Source: a virus. Taken from it: a stretch of 26,768 nt of DNA. The translations under genes and the position numbers were made by a program. Under the pieces are notes generated by a model. It was not told the origin of the DNA. It saw only the letters and a list, made by a program, of their open reading frames with translations, and did no database searches. This document shows, piece after piece, positions 1 to 6,233 of the stretch. The stretch's first letter is position 1. Each line of letters opens with the position of its first letter. The stretch is taken from positions 1 to 26,768 of the IMG/VR virus record IMGVR_UViG_3300030108_002220; one strand, given 5' to 3'.

Positions 1-3000
1 TGCACAATAACTATTGGGCCTAACACGGTAAGTAAGCTTTGGCTCATAGAAAACGCAACGAGTGGCTCACAGAATATTATTATTAGTCAAGGCTCTGGCG
101 CGAACATCACTATAGCTAATGGTCAGACCAAAGCGATTTATTCAGATGGCGCTGGATCTGGTGCTGCGATGGTGGATGCGTTTCAAGATCTGTCGATCCC
201 TGATCTATTCATTGACGATGACTTAACCTTTACCTCAGATAGCGCAGTCATCACATTTGGAGCTGATGGAGATACCACTCTAACTCACACCGATGGCACA
301 GGCCTTACTCTTAATGGAACTAATAAACTCACATTTGGTGATGTTGCTTCTTTTGTGCAGCAATCTAGTGATGGTGTTCTCAGGATAGATGGCGAAGCTA
401 CCATTGATTTAAATGCATCTACTGCTGTCACTGTCAGTAACGATCTAAAACTGGATAGTGATTCTGCTGTTCTAGGTTTTGGTGCAGACAATGATACGAC
501 ACTAACTCATACCGATGGATCTGGTCTGACGTTGAACTCTACGAACAAGATCATGTTCAACGATGCGAGTCAGTTTATCCAGGGATCAAGTGCAACGGTT
601 TTATCTCTTGGTGCAACTGATGAAATAGATCTGACTGCTACGTTGATTGATATCAACGGTAACGCAGATGTATCGGGTACGGTAACAGCAACAGGTACTT
701 CTGTATTCGCAAGCTTAGATATCTCAGGAGACATAGATGTAGACGGCACAACGAACCTCGATGTCGTAGACATTGACGGAGCCGTAGACATGGCCTCTAC
801 GCTTCAAGTAGATGGAGCTATTACTTCTTCGGCTGGAGCAACCATATCAACCGCTGATAATTCTACACAGCTTACTCTGAAATCTACGGATGCAGATGCA
901 AACTTAGGCCCAATACTTGATTTACTGCGAGATGGTGGTTCTCCTGCTGACAGTGATTTTATCGGGCAAGTGCGTTTCCAAGCTAAAGATGACGGAGGCA
1001 ATGTTCACGAGTATGGAAAAATACTAGGACAGATTGCGGATGTAACTGGTGGAACTGAAGATGGCATTTTAGCTATTAGAACAGTGCTTGCTGGGACTGA
1101 TACGAGGCGAATTGATTTAGGGGTCACTGAAACAGTGATAAACGAAGATCATGCAAACCTAGATTTTCGCGTAGAAGGAGATACAGCCACTCATATGATC
1201 TTTGTTGATGCTTCAACTGATACAGTGGGAATCAACATGAGCAATCCTACCTCTAGTGCCGCTTTCCAAGTCAGGACAGCAGCAAATAAAACGATAGCAT
1301 TTACAGATGCTATAAGCGAAACAGGAAATGTGATTACACTGCAGGGTGTAAATGACGATGGTACCTCAATGGTTGGCATTGGCCTTGCGGGTAGCAGCAT
1401 CGTATTGGAGAGAGGCCCAGTTACAATAAATGATAATAGTGGAGATTTCGATTTTCGGGTTGAAACAAATGCTAGATCTAATGGCTTTGTAATCGACGCA
1501 AGCACTGATAATGCTGGCTTCATGGTTGCTCCTGTAACCGATAGTTTGTCTTCTTTTAATGCGGTGCAGTTCGGTCAATCAGGTCTGATTCAATCTAGAC
1601 AAGCTGCTGTGTCTATGACGGTAGCTGATAATGTATATAGAGCAAGTTCTGGAAGCACTGGATACAAGGCTGTCGTAACTGGTGCATCTTCCATGATTTC
1701 TCAAAGTTCGGGCCAAATAGACTTCTACACTAACGCAAGTGCGAGTGCTGGTGCGGATGTCACGTTAGGCAAAATGATGACCATTTTTTCTAATGAAGTT
1801 CGCTTCAACGATGATGGTGCAGATAATGACTTCCGAATAGAGTCAACTGGATTCGCTAATCAATTTGTGGTGGACGCTGGAGATAACGCTATAGGAATTG
1901 GTCGTAATCCTAGTTCTATGGTGCTTGATCTTGAATCTGCTTCCAGCGGAACGCTCAACGCTTTTAGAATCCGTAACTCAAGCACAGCAGCGGCAGCGGC
2001 AGTTAAACAACATTTTTCTCTGAACAGGTCAGGTAGTGCTATTGATTTTGAATGTGCAAGTATAGTTGTCGGAAAAGAACAAGAATGGACAACAACTGCG
2101 TCCACTGTAGATGGCTTTATGGCTTTCCACACTATTCTAAATGAAACCGCCGCTGAAAAAATGCGTATTACTAGCGACGGACTCATTGGCATTGGTACTA
2201 CTTCCCCGACGAATGTTCTTGATACCGCATTCACAGCATCTGCACATACATCTGGGATCTCTGCAACTAACCTACAAACTGGAGGGTTTGGCTCAACTTT
2301 AGCATTCAACTCTACTAGATCTGATGATTCTAGTATAAAAACTGCTGCAAGAATTAGAACAGAGGGACATGAAAACTGGAGTTCGGATAATACCTGTTCT
2401 AGTAATTTAATTTTTGAAACAAGAAAAGATAACACACTAGCCGAAAGAATGAGGCTCGTTACGGATGGAAAATTCGGCGTGGGCACTACGACCCCACAGA
2501 CTCGTATCCATGCGATGACAAACAGCTCTACGCAAATTAGATGTAGTGGGGAGTCTAATAACAATAGAGCCGTTGCGATTGAATATGATGCCAGTGATGG
2601 CCCATTAGTAAGAGCTTTTAGCAGTGGAATAACAACTCTGAAATTCTTCGTCGATAATACGAGCTTGGCGGGAAAGTTCGACTCAAACGGTGACTTTTAC
2701 TCCAACGATGGAACGGTTCACAGCCTGTCAGATGTAAGAATAAAAACTGACATCAATGACCTAGAAGATGGCTTAGACATTGTTAAGCAACTCAAGCCGA
2801 AGACATTTAAATACACTGAAGACGCTGAGTTTTTTACAGAAGCTAAAAAAGACGAGATTAGTTACGGGTTTGTGGCTAACGAAGTGGAAAAGGTTGCTCC
2901 ACAATATACAGACATAGGCAAAGGAAAAATTGGCGGTGTAGAGGTGGATGACTTAAAAAGTTTATCCACAACGAAGATGATCCCGATGCTCGTAAAAGCG

Positions 3001-3069
3001 ATCCAAGAACAACAAGAAATAATCGAAACACTTCAAACAAAAGTGGCTGCACTAGAAGGGGGTAGTTAA
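1..3069 (+). CDS. Tail fibre/tail spike protein with C-terminal S74 chaperone, 5' partial
   Basis: The reading frame is open from base 1, so the ATG at 169 is internal and the true start lies left of the window; at least 1022 residues are encoded here. The N-terminal part holds two copies of a 74-residue beta-type repeat (about 220-441 and 442-663) with the shared core TTLTHTDG. The middle repeats DFRVE/DFRIE...VDAS and GIGT/GVGTTTP motifs typical of trimeric phage fibres. The C-terminus is an intramolecular chaperone (peptidase S74): SDVRIK at 2728-2745 supplies the Ser and Lys dyad that in this family cleaves the chaperone off after trimerisation. It is followed by the usual LKPKTFKY and GFVANEVEKVAP motifs and a C-terminal coiled coil. 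Role: receptor binding at the tail tip. The stop lies 2 bases before the next ATG. Confidence 0.9.
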   Translation, partial: CTITIGPNTVSKLWLIENATSGSQNIIISQGSGANITIANGQTKAIYSDGAGSGAAMVDAFQDLSIPDLFIDDDLTFTSDSAVITFGADGDTTLTHTDGTGLTLNGTNKLTFGDVASFVQQSSDGVLRIDGEATIDLNASTAVTVSNDLKLDSDSAVLGFGADNDTTLTHTDGSGLTLNSTNKIMFNDASQFIQGSSATVLSLGATDEIDLTATLIDINGNADVSGTVTATGTSVFASLDISGDIDVDGTTNLDVVDIDGAVDMASTLQVDGAITSSAGATISTADNSTQLTLKSTDADANLGPILDLLRDGGSPADSDFIGQVRFQAKDDGGNVHEYGKILGQIADVTGGTEDGILAIRTVLAGTDTRRIDLGVTETVINEDHANLDFRVEGDTATHMIFVDASTDTVGINMSNPTSSAAFQVRTAANKTIAFTDAISETGNVITLQGVNDDGTSMVGIGLAGSSIVLERGPVTINDNSGDFDFRVETNARSNGFVIDASTDNAGFMVAPVTDSLSSFNAVQFGQSGLIQSRQAAVSMTVADNVYRASSGSTGYKAVVTGASSMISQSSGQIDFYTNASASAGADVTLGKMMTIFSNEVRFNDDGADNDFRIESTGFANQFVVDAGDNAIGIGRNPSSMVLDLESASSGTLNAFRIRNSSTAAAAAVKQHFSLNRSGSAIDFECASIVVGKEQEWTTTASTVDGFMAFHTILNETAAEKMRITSDGLIGIGTTSPTNVLDTAFTASAHTSGISATNLQTGGFGSTLAFNSTRSDDSSIKTAARIRTEGHENWSSDNTCSSNLIFETRKDNTLAERMRLVTDGKFGVGTTTPQTRIHAMTNSSTQIRCSGESNNNRAVAIEYDASDGPLVRAFSSGITTLKFFVDNTSLAGKFDSNGDFYSNDGTVHSLSDVRIKTDINDLEDGLDIVKQLKPKTFKYTEDAEFFTEAKKDEISYGFVANEVEKVAPQYTDIGKGKIGGVEVDDLKSLSTTKMIPMLVKAIQEQQEIIETLQTKVAALEGGS
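220..663 (+). repeat. Two tandem 222-bp (74-residue) repeats in the tail fibre
   Basis: Copies start at 220 (DLTFTSDSAVITFGAD) and 442 (DLKLDSDSAVLGFGAD). They share TTLTHTDG(T/S)GLTLN, then TNK and a (V/Q)FVQ/FIQ(Q/G)SS block. They are protein-level repeats with diverged DNA, so this is an old duplication within the fibre shaft. Confidence 0.75.
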
Positions 3070-3071
3070 AA

Positions 3072-3395
3072 ATGGCAATCACATGGGAAGTGAGTCAATT
3101 AGATAGACAATTAAAATACGGCGATAAAGATGATGTCGTTACAACCGTACATTGGCAAGTAACCGATTCTGAGGTTGATGGAAAGAATACCTACAGTGGT
3201 TCCGCTTATGGTTCTGTCGGCTTGGCTGCGCCAGGTGATTCATTTACGCCTTATGCCGACATCACAGAAGAGCAAGCGATAGGTTGGGCCAAAGCTGCGC
3301 TTGGTGACGATCAGGTTGCAGACGCTGAGAAGTCGGTTGAAAATCAGATAGATCAACAAAAGAATCCAACGACAGGTGAAGGAGTACCTTGGTAA
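3072..3395 (+). CDS. Small phage protein with EGVPW C-terminus (copy 1)
   Basis: A 107-residue acidic soluble protein with no signal peptide or membrane segment. It is paralogous to the next gene: both start MAIT, then a Trp-x-Val/Ile strand, a V(H/Y)WQ(V/L) strand, a central F..Y.D..E....GW block, a helical V..QID segment, and the C-terminal GEGVPW/SEGVPW. I do not recognise a characterised family. Small proteins of this kind sit next to tail fibres in marine phages, so a fibre-associated or assembly role is possible, but this is inference from position. The start has a GGGGG-type ribosome binding site in the fibre's last codons. The stop TAA overlaps the next ATG (TAATG). Confidence 0.8.
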   Translation: MAITWEVSQLDRQLKYGDKDDVVTTVHWQVTDSEVDGKNTYSGSAYGSVGLAAPGDSFTPYADITEEQAIGWAKAALGDDQVADAEKSVENQIDQQKNPTTGEGVPW

Positions 3396-3397
3396 TG
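3378..3397 (+). promoter_or_regulatory. Junction 1: EGVPW codons containing the RBS and start of the next gene
   Basis: GAAGGAG encodes the Glu-Gly of EGVPW and is also the Shine-Dalgarno sequence for ATG 3395, which overlaps the stop codon (TAATG). The almost identical sequence recurs at 3740-3759, differing at one base, and a partial copy is at 3994-4008. Confidence 0.65.
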
Positions 3398-3757
3398 GCA
3401 ATAACAACAACTTGGAAAATCAACAACATGACTCATGTTGATGCGGATGGCGGTGTTATCATCGTGTACTGGCAACTTTTAGCGGCTAGTGATGCTGGTG
3501 GAGGTGAAACAGCTACCGAGGGCGGTAAGCAGCGTTTTGAGTACGATGCGTCAAGCAGTGACTTTATTAAGTACGACGATCTAAAAGAGAGCGATGTTTT
3601 AGGTTGGGTCTATGATGCCAACAAAGGGCCAGGTTCTGGTGGGCCAGCAGATGAGACAGCGAGTCAATACAAAGCTAGAATAGAATCTGAACGAACAGCC
3701 AAAGTTCAAGCACAAATTGATCGGGCTGCTTCACAATCAGAAGGAGTGCCTTGGTAA
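3395..3757 (+). CDS. Small phage protein with EGVPW C-terminus (copy 2)
   Basis: A 120-residue paralogue of the preceding gene. I start it at ATG 3395, which overlaps the upstream TAA and has AAGGAG 10 bases ahead; the in-frame TTG at 3389 has no such support. Conserved with copy 1: MAIT, VYWQL, the F.KYDDLKE..VLGWV block, the VQAQIDRA helix and the terminal SEGVPW. It has a Gly/Ser-rich loop in the middle that copy 1 lacks. Function is unknown. Its last codons again form the ribosome binding site of the next gene. Confidence 0.8.
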   Translation: MAITTTWKINNMTHVDADGGVIIVYWQLLAASDAGGGETATEGGKQRFEYDASSSDFIKYDDLKESDVLGWVYDANKGPGSGGPADETASQYKARIESERTAKVQAQIDRAASQSEGVPW

Positions 3758-3759
3758 TG
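3740..3759 (+). promoter_or_regulatory. Junction 2: EGVPW codons containing the RBS and start of the next gene
   Basis: Second copy of the stop/start module: GAAGGAG, then CCTTGG, then TAATG. It sets the start of the third gene at 3757 rather than the upstream in-frame TTG at 3751. Confidence 0.65.
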
Positions 3760-4029
3760 GAAGAGCAAAAAGAAGCAACAGTTGTTTTTAACGATAAGAA
3801 GATCCCAATGTCACAGTTGAGTTTTCAAACCCAGCGAAACATGCAAAGGCTAAGTCAGTTGCAGAATCTCATTCCTAATCTGCAAGAGCAGCTATCAGAG
3901 GCGCAAGTGTTGCTCAAAGACTACAGCTCTAAGGTAAACGCCGCATTAGAAGAGGTGGCATCGAGACAAAATGATGAAGTGGTGGAAACTTCTGAAGGTA
4001 AGCCTTGGGAAGAAGAGGCGACTCACTGA
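3757..4029 (+). CDS. Small helical protein, DUF6447-like, with EGKPW near C-terminus
   Basis: A 90-residue protein. The start is ATG 3757, overlapping the upstream TAA with AAGGAG 10 bases ahead. It opens with a short strand (ATVVFNDKKI), then MSQLSFQTQRNMQRLSQLQ and a long heptad helix through about residue 68, and ends SEGKPWEEEATH. The layout (short strand with N-D/G-K, then 'LS' helix, then long helix) resembles the small DUF6447 proteins of marine phages; I recall this from the family pattern and could not check it. It shares the EGxPW signature with its two upstream neighbours although the rest of the fold differs. A scaffold or chaperone-like role is possible but unproven. Confidence 0.75.
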   Translation: MEEQKEATVVFNDKKIPMSQLSFQTQRNMQRLSQLQNLIPNLQEQLSEAQVLLKDYSSKVNAALEEVASRQNDEVVETSEGKPWEEEATH

Positions 4030-4094
4030 TAGTCGGAGCAGTAATAGCTGTTCTGGTAGTGATGCCTTACTTGGCGTTGGCCTGGATGTGGTAG
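4005..4094 (+). CDS. Candidate 29-residue single-TM peptide (TTG start)
   Basis: A short frame from TTG 4005 to TAG 4092-4094 reads (M)GRRGDSLIVGAVIAVLVV, then ends MPYLALAWMW. Two arginines precede about 20 hydrophobic residues, a classic single-pass membrane peptide. GAAGGT lies 5 bases ahead of the TTG, in the same relative position as the EGxPW-encoded ribosome binding sites of the upstream genes, and the frame overlaps the end of the preceding gene. Without it, 4030-4103 would be the only non-coding gap in this tight cassette. The start codon is uncertain. A holin-accessory or other small membrane role is a guess from position. Confidence 0.4.
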   Translation: MGRRGDSLIVGAVIAVLVVMPYLALAWMW

Positions 4095-4103
4095 GAGAAA
4101 AAT

Positions 4104-4298
4104 ATGATGGATCTGATGGAGATACTCACACTTGCTACTACGGTAGTCACGGTTGCATCTGCGGTATGTGCGGCTACCCCTACCCCAAAAGACGATCAAT
4201 TTATGGGGCGATACGTCTATCCATTCCTAGAGGCTTTAGCTCTTAATGTTGGCAAAGCTAAACAAGCTGCTCCTAAAGAAGAAATTTTAGATGGATGA
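4104..4298 (+). CDS. Small membrane protein, hypothetical, in lysis region
   Basis: A 64-residue protein starting at ATG 4104 with AGGAG 5-6 bases ahead. Residues 5-24 (MEILTLATTVVTVASAVCAA) form one hydrophobic segment, followed by TPTPKDD, an amphipathic stretch (YPFLEALALNVGKAK) and a charged tail. Short proteins with this ATPTPKDD...LALN(I/V)GKAK pattern are, as I recall, common next to marine phage lysis genes, but they have no assigned function. It overlaps the next gene by 8 bases. It could be a holin-like protein or a membrane adaptor. Confidence 0.75.
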   Translation: MMDLMEILTLATTVVTVASAVCAATPTPKDDQFMGRYVYPFLEALALNVGKAKQAAPKEEILDG

Positions 4299-4479
4299 TG
4301 GGAAGAAAGCTCTGCAAGAAATAAACACTCATGAAAGAGAGTGTGCTTTGAGATATCAGCGTATCGAAGAAAGATTAGCAGATGGATCCAGGCGTTTTGA
4401 CAGACTAGAAAGAATGTTATGGGGCGTTATTGTTTTAATAATAGGGAGCCTTTTGGTTCCTCAATTTTTAGGGGTTTAG
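4291..4479 (+). CDS. Small coiled-coil protein with C-terminal TM (XhlA-like architecture)
   Basis: A 62-residue protein. Residues 1-42 are a charged helix with heptads (HERECALRYQRIEERLADGS), and residues 43-60 (LWGVIVLIIGSLLVPQFL) are a membrane segment. A C-terminal anchor with an N-terminal coiled coil is the layout of haemolysin XhlA-type lysis accessory proteins; this is an architectural resemblance, not a sequence match I could verify. It overlaps the upstream gene by 8 bases and is separated by 1 base from the next ATG. Confidence 0.7.
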   Translation: MDDGKKALQEINTHERECALRYQRIEERLADGSRRFDRLERMLWGVIVLIIGSLLVPQFLGV

Positions 4480-4480
4480 T

Positions 4481-4786
4481 ATGAGTGATGCAAACACTAT
4501 AAAAGTTCCGACATGGGCTTTGCCCATAGCAGCTGCAGCTTTATCTGGAGCTATCGCATGGGGATCTATGCAAGCAAGAGCAGAGGCTACAGATGCAGAG
4601 GTTCAAAGGATTGAGCAAGCTGTAAAAAAGACAGCGGAACAGGCAGTAGCCAACGGCCAACTGTCAGCGGTCAACCAGACGCAGATCAAGGCAGTGGTGG
4701 ACAGTCTGAGTCAGCAGCAGGAAACTCTGAAGGCGACGGACGAGAAGCTGGCTCAGTTGATCCAGATAATGCTACAGAAGCAGTAA
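4481..4786 (+). CDS. TM-anchored coiled-coil protein (spanin/holin-accessory-like), zero frame
   Basis: A 101-residue protein. Residues 10-29 are a hydrophobic segment (P.WALPIAAAALSGAIAWGS), followed by a long Ala/Gln/Lys coiled coil to the C-terminus. The N-terminal anchor plus coiled coil resembles inner-membrane spanins, but no partner lipoprotein is seen. Codons for residues 48-50 (GTA AAA AAG) contain an A AAA AAG heptamer at 4624-4630. From there a -1 frame is open to 5067, so ribosomes may make both this short form and a 195-residue fusion. Bases 4630-4786 are visibly richer in GCG, ACG, CTG and CAG codons than nearby genes, as expected if two frames are read. Confidence 0.75.
   Translation: MSDANTIKVPTWALPIAAAALSGAIAWGSMQARAEATDAEVQRIEQAVKKTAEQAVANGQLSAVNQTQIKAVVDSLSQQQETLKATDEKLAQLIQIMLQKQ
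4624..4630 (+). promoter_or_regulatory. Candidate programmed -1 frameshift site A AAA AAG
   Basis: The heptamer is in the correct zero-frame register (GTA|AAA|AAG). An AAAGGA at 4605-4610 lies 13 bases upstream, resembling the stimulatory Shine-Dalgarno of dnaX. Downstream, GACAG (4630-4634) can pair with CTGTC (4661-4665), or GCC (4649-4651) with GGC (4655-4657) inside CAGT/ACTG. The -1 frame is closed by TGA at 4612-4614 just upstream and open for 450 bases after it. Confidence 0.6.
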
Positions 4787-5067
4787 GACTAGATTACGAT
4801 CCCGAAAACCCTAATCTGTTCTGTGACCTAAGAGAGTGGAATAAACTCAAGCTCGTAAACCCACCGGCAAAACGTCACGAGGTCGCAAAGGATTGGTTGA
4901 AGTTCAACTACCGACAGTGTGGTTATGGGGCAATGATTTACGTGAGAAACTCTATGCCAAGAGTGTTAGGGACGGCGCATCAAGTTGATGTAGATGTGCT
5001 GACATGGGAACTAGTTGCTCCGCAAGCTGAAAGAACTCAAGCACTGAAGAAGAAACGAAGACTATGA
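4630..5067 (+). CDS. Hypothetical protein in -1 frame, probably expressed by frameshift from the 4481 gene
   Basis: The frame is open from 4615 to TGA 5065-5067 and has no ATG, GTG or TTG before 4897. The region 4783-5064 reads as a credible protein (VRLDYDPENPNLFCDLREW, then a basic NPPAKRHEVAKDWLKF segment, RQCGYGAMIYVRN, and a KKKRRL C-terminus), and without it there would be a 277-base hole in a cassette that otherwise has no gaps. The stop overlaps the next start (ATGA), as at other junctions here. Entry by -1 slippage at 4624-4630 would give 50 residues of the membrane protein plus 145 from this frame, joined by a Gly/Ser/Asp/Gln-rich linker (about 51-100). Initiation at a rare codon near 4783 is the alternative. 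Function unknown. Confidence 0.65.
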   Translation, partial: DSGTGSSQRPTVSGQPDADQGSGGQSESAAGNSEGDGREAGSVDPDNATEAVRLDYDPENPNLFCDLREWNKLKLVNPPAKRHEVAKDWLKFNYRQCGYGAMIYVRNSMPRVLGTAHQVDVDVLTWELVAPQAERTQALKKKRRL

Positions 5068-5324
5068 CGCTGATGATATTTGTTTTAGTTCTTTTGACAC
5101 CAGGAGGTAGGCCAACAGGCACTGAACTATACTTCCAAGAATTAACAAGTTGCCTAGAATATCGAGATGCTCTTGTTCATCAAAGCGTCCATACTCACAA
5201 CTGGTTACGCAGTAAGACCAACAAGTTTGATGGGTATTGCGAGGTAAGATTAATTCCTTCGGCAGAAGCTGGAAAAGGTAAGTATATATTTAGAGATCCT
5301 GTCAGGAAGAAAGAAGATGAGTGA
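5064..5324 (+). CDS. Small exported protein, hypothetical
   Basis: An 86-residue protein whose start overlaps the upstream stop (ATGA). Residues 1-12 (MTLMIFVLVLLT) followed by PGGRPTG look like a short signal peptide or a membrane anchor. The remainder is soluble with two cysteines (Cys30 and Cys58) that could form a periplasmic disulfide, and it ends in a charged tail. No lipobox cysteine is present, so it is not an outer-membrane spanin of Rz1 type. I do not recognise a family. It overlaps the next gene by 8 bases. Confidence 0.7.
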   Translation: MTLMIFVLVLLTPGGRPTGTELYFQELTSCLEYRDALVHQSVHTHNWLRSKTNKFDGYCEVRLIPSAEAGKGKYIFRDPVRKKEDE

Positions 5325-5541
5325 AATACCACCGTTCCCAAACAGTGTGAACGCTGTGCAGCCTGCGCCCAAGCATCACATACAAAAGATTGATATGGAG
5401 CGGATGCAAGGCAAAGAAATAAATGCCAAGCAGGAAGTTATTACCACCATATACGATTCCAAGGTGTATACCTACAAAGGGGGTCAACTAAGCTATACAA
5501 CCCCTAAAGTTACTGGTCAGCACATTCTGGTAACAGTATGA
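5317..5541 (+). CDS. Hypothetical phage protein
   Basis: A 74-residue soluble protein. The start overlaps the previous gene by 8 bases and is preceded by AGGAAG. The first 20 residues are Pro/Asn-rich (PPFPNSVNAVQPAPKH); the rest is a short helix and beta-rich C-terminus (EVITTIYDSKVYTYKGGQLS). I recognise no family. It overlaps the next start by 4 bases (ATGA), so it is probably coupled with the membrane genes on both sides. Confidence 0.7.
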   Translation: MSEIPPFPNSVNAVQPAPKHHIQKIDMERMQGKEINAKQEVITTIYDSKVYTYKGGQLSYTTPKVTGQHILVTV

Positions 5542-5858
5542 CTCCTAAAAAGCTAGAACCTAAATCCCGTTACGCAGAATATGACGCAGATGGTGATGGG
5601 GTAGTAAGTGATCAAGAAATATCGCGTCATCAGGAGATGTTACAACTTGAACTTCAAGAAGAAAAAGCAGACTCGCAAAGAAGAATGGCCTGGGTTGCTA
5701 TTGGGAGTATGTGCGTTTTCGCTGTTTTGCCTGTTATTCCTTTTGTCCCATCTGATCGACTTGATACGTTAGCAAGCATTAGCGATATGTTGTTTCTTAG
5801 CCAAGCCTCCATCGTTGGACTATACTTTGGAGCAACAGCATACATGGCGAAAAAATGA
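5538..5858 (+). CDS. Two-TM protein with N-terminal EF-hand loop, holin-like
   Basis: A 106-residue protein. Residues 16-27 (DADGDGVVSDQE) are a textbook 12-residue EF-hand loop with acidic ligands at positions 1, 3, 5 and 12 and Gly at 6, flanked by a helix on the C-side. Two membrane segments follow, about residues 50-70 and 84-104, with a short loop containing PSDRLD. A calcium-binding head on a small two-TM protein next to the 3TM holin suggests a holin or holin regulator; that function is inference. The stop overlaps the next start (ATGA). Confidence 0.75.
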   Translation: MTPKKLEPKSRYAEYDADGDGVVSDQEISRHQEMLQLELQEEKADSQRRMAWVAIGSMCVFAVLPVIPFVPSDRLDTLASISDMLFLSQASIVGLYFGATAYMAKK

Positions 5859-6232
5859 GTATTCTTGGATCTTTGATAGAACCCGCAACAAAGCTTCTCG
5901 ATAAAGTTATTGAGGACAAAGATCAGAAAAATGCGCTGGCCCATGAGATTGCCACTATGGCCGAAAAACATGCCGTCGAATTAGCCAAGGGCCAGATCGA
6001 AATCAACAAGCTTGACGCAAAAGGAAACTGGTTCCAGTCCAGTTGGAGGCCTTTAGCTGGATATACTTGCGTCCTGGGGCTGATGGTTAATTTTCTTATA
6101 GCTCCCATTGCAGCAGGCTTTGGAGTAATTATTCCTCAAGCTGATGCTGGCACTATGATGCCTCTGTTGCTTGGCATGCTAGGTCTGGGCGGTGCTCGTT
6201 CATTCGAGCGTGTTAAAGGCGTAGGCAAATAA
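5855..6232 (+). CDS. Holin, GTA 3TM type
   Basis: A 125-residue protein. An N-terminal amphipathic helix (residues 1-55, rich in Lys/Glu) is followed by SSWRPLAGY and hydrophobic segments at about 70-92 and 99-114, and it ends ARSFERVKGVGK. The (S)WRPL motif before the membrane segments and the Gly-rich C-terminal end with RSFE match the 'holin of 3TMs' family (PF11351) known from the Rhodobacter gene transfer agent and many alphaproteobacterial phages. Its role is to permeabilise the inner membrane so that the signal-less lysozyme encoded 1 base downstream reaches the cell wall. Confidence 0.85.
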   Translation: MSILGSLIEPATKLLDKVIEDKDQKNALAHEIATMAEKHAVELAKGQIEINKLDAKGNWFQSSWRPLAGYTCVLGLMVNFLIAPIAAGFGVIIPQADAGTMMPLLLGMLGLGGARSFERVKGVGK

Positions 6233-6233
6233 T

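Noticed and set aside
1860-2564. Long minus-strand frame (234 codons) inside the tail fibre
   Set aside because: Antisense shadow of the fibre frame. No other minus-strand gene lies in this part, and the plus frame is fully accounted for by fibre motifs.
3971-4246. Plus-strand frame of 91 codons overlapping two small genes
   Set aside because: It overlaps the third EGxPW gene and the 4104 gene, reads as low-complexity Ser/Gly/Cys-rich sequence with no ribosome binding site, while 4104-4298 has a good site and a clear membrane segment.
4615-5067. Rz1-like outer-membrane spanin nested in a different frame of the 4481 gene
   Set aside because: The nested frame has no signal peptide, no lipobox cysteine and no early start codon, so the lambda Rz/Rz1 arrangement does not fit; a -1 frameshift explains it better.
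5654-5971. Minus-strand frame of 105 codons across the EF-hand and holin genes
   Set aside because: Antisense to two well supported membrane genes; hydrophobicity is inherited from the complement.
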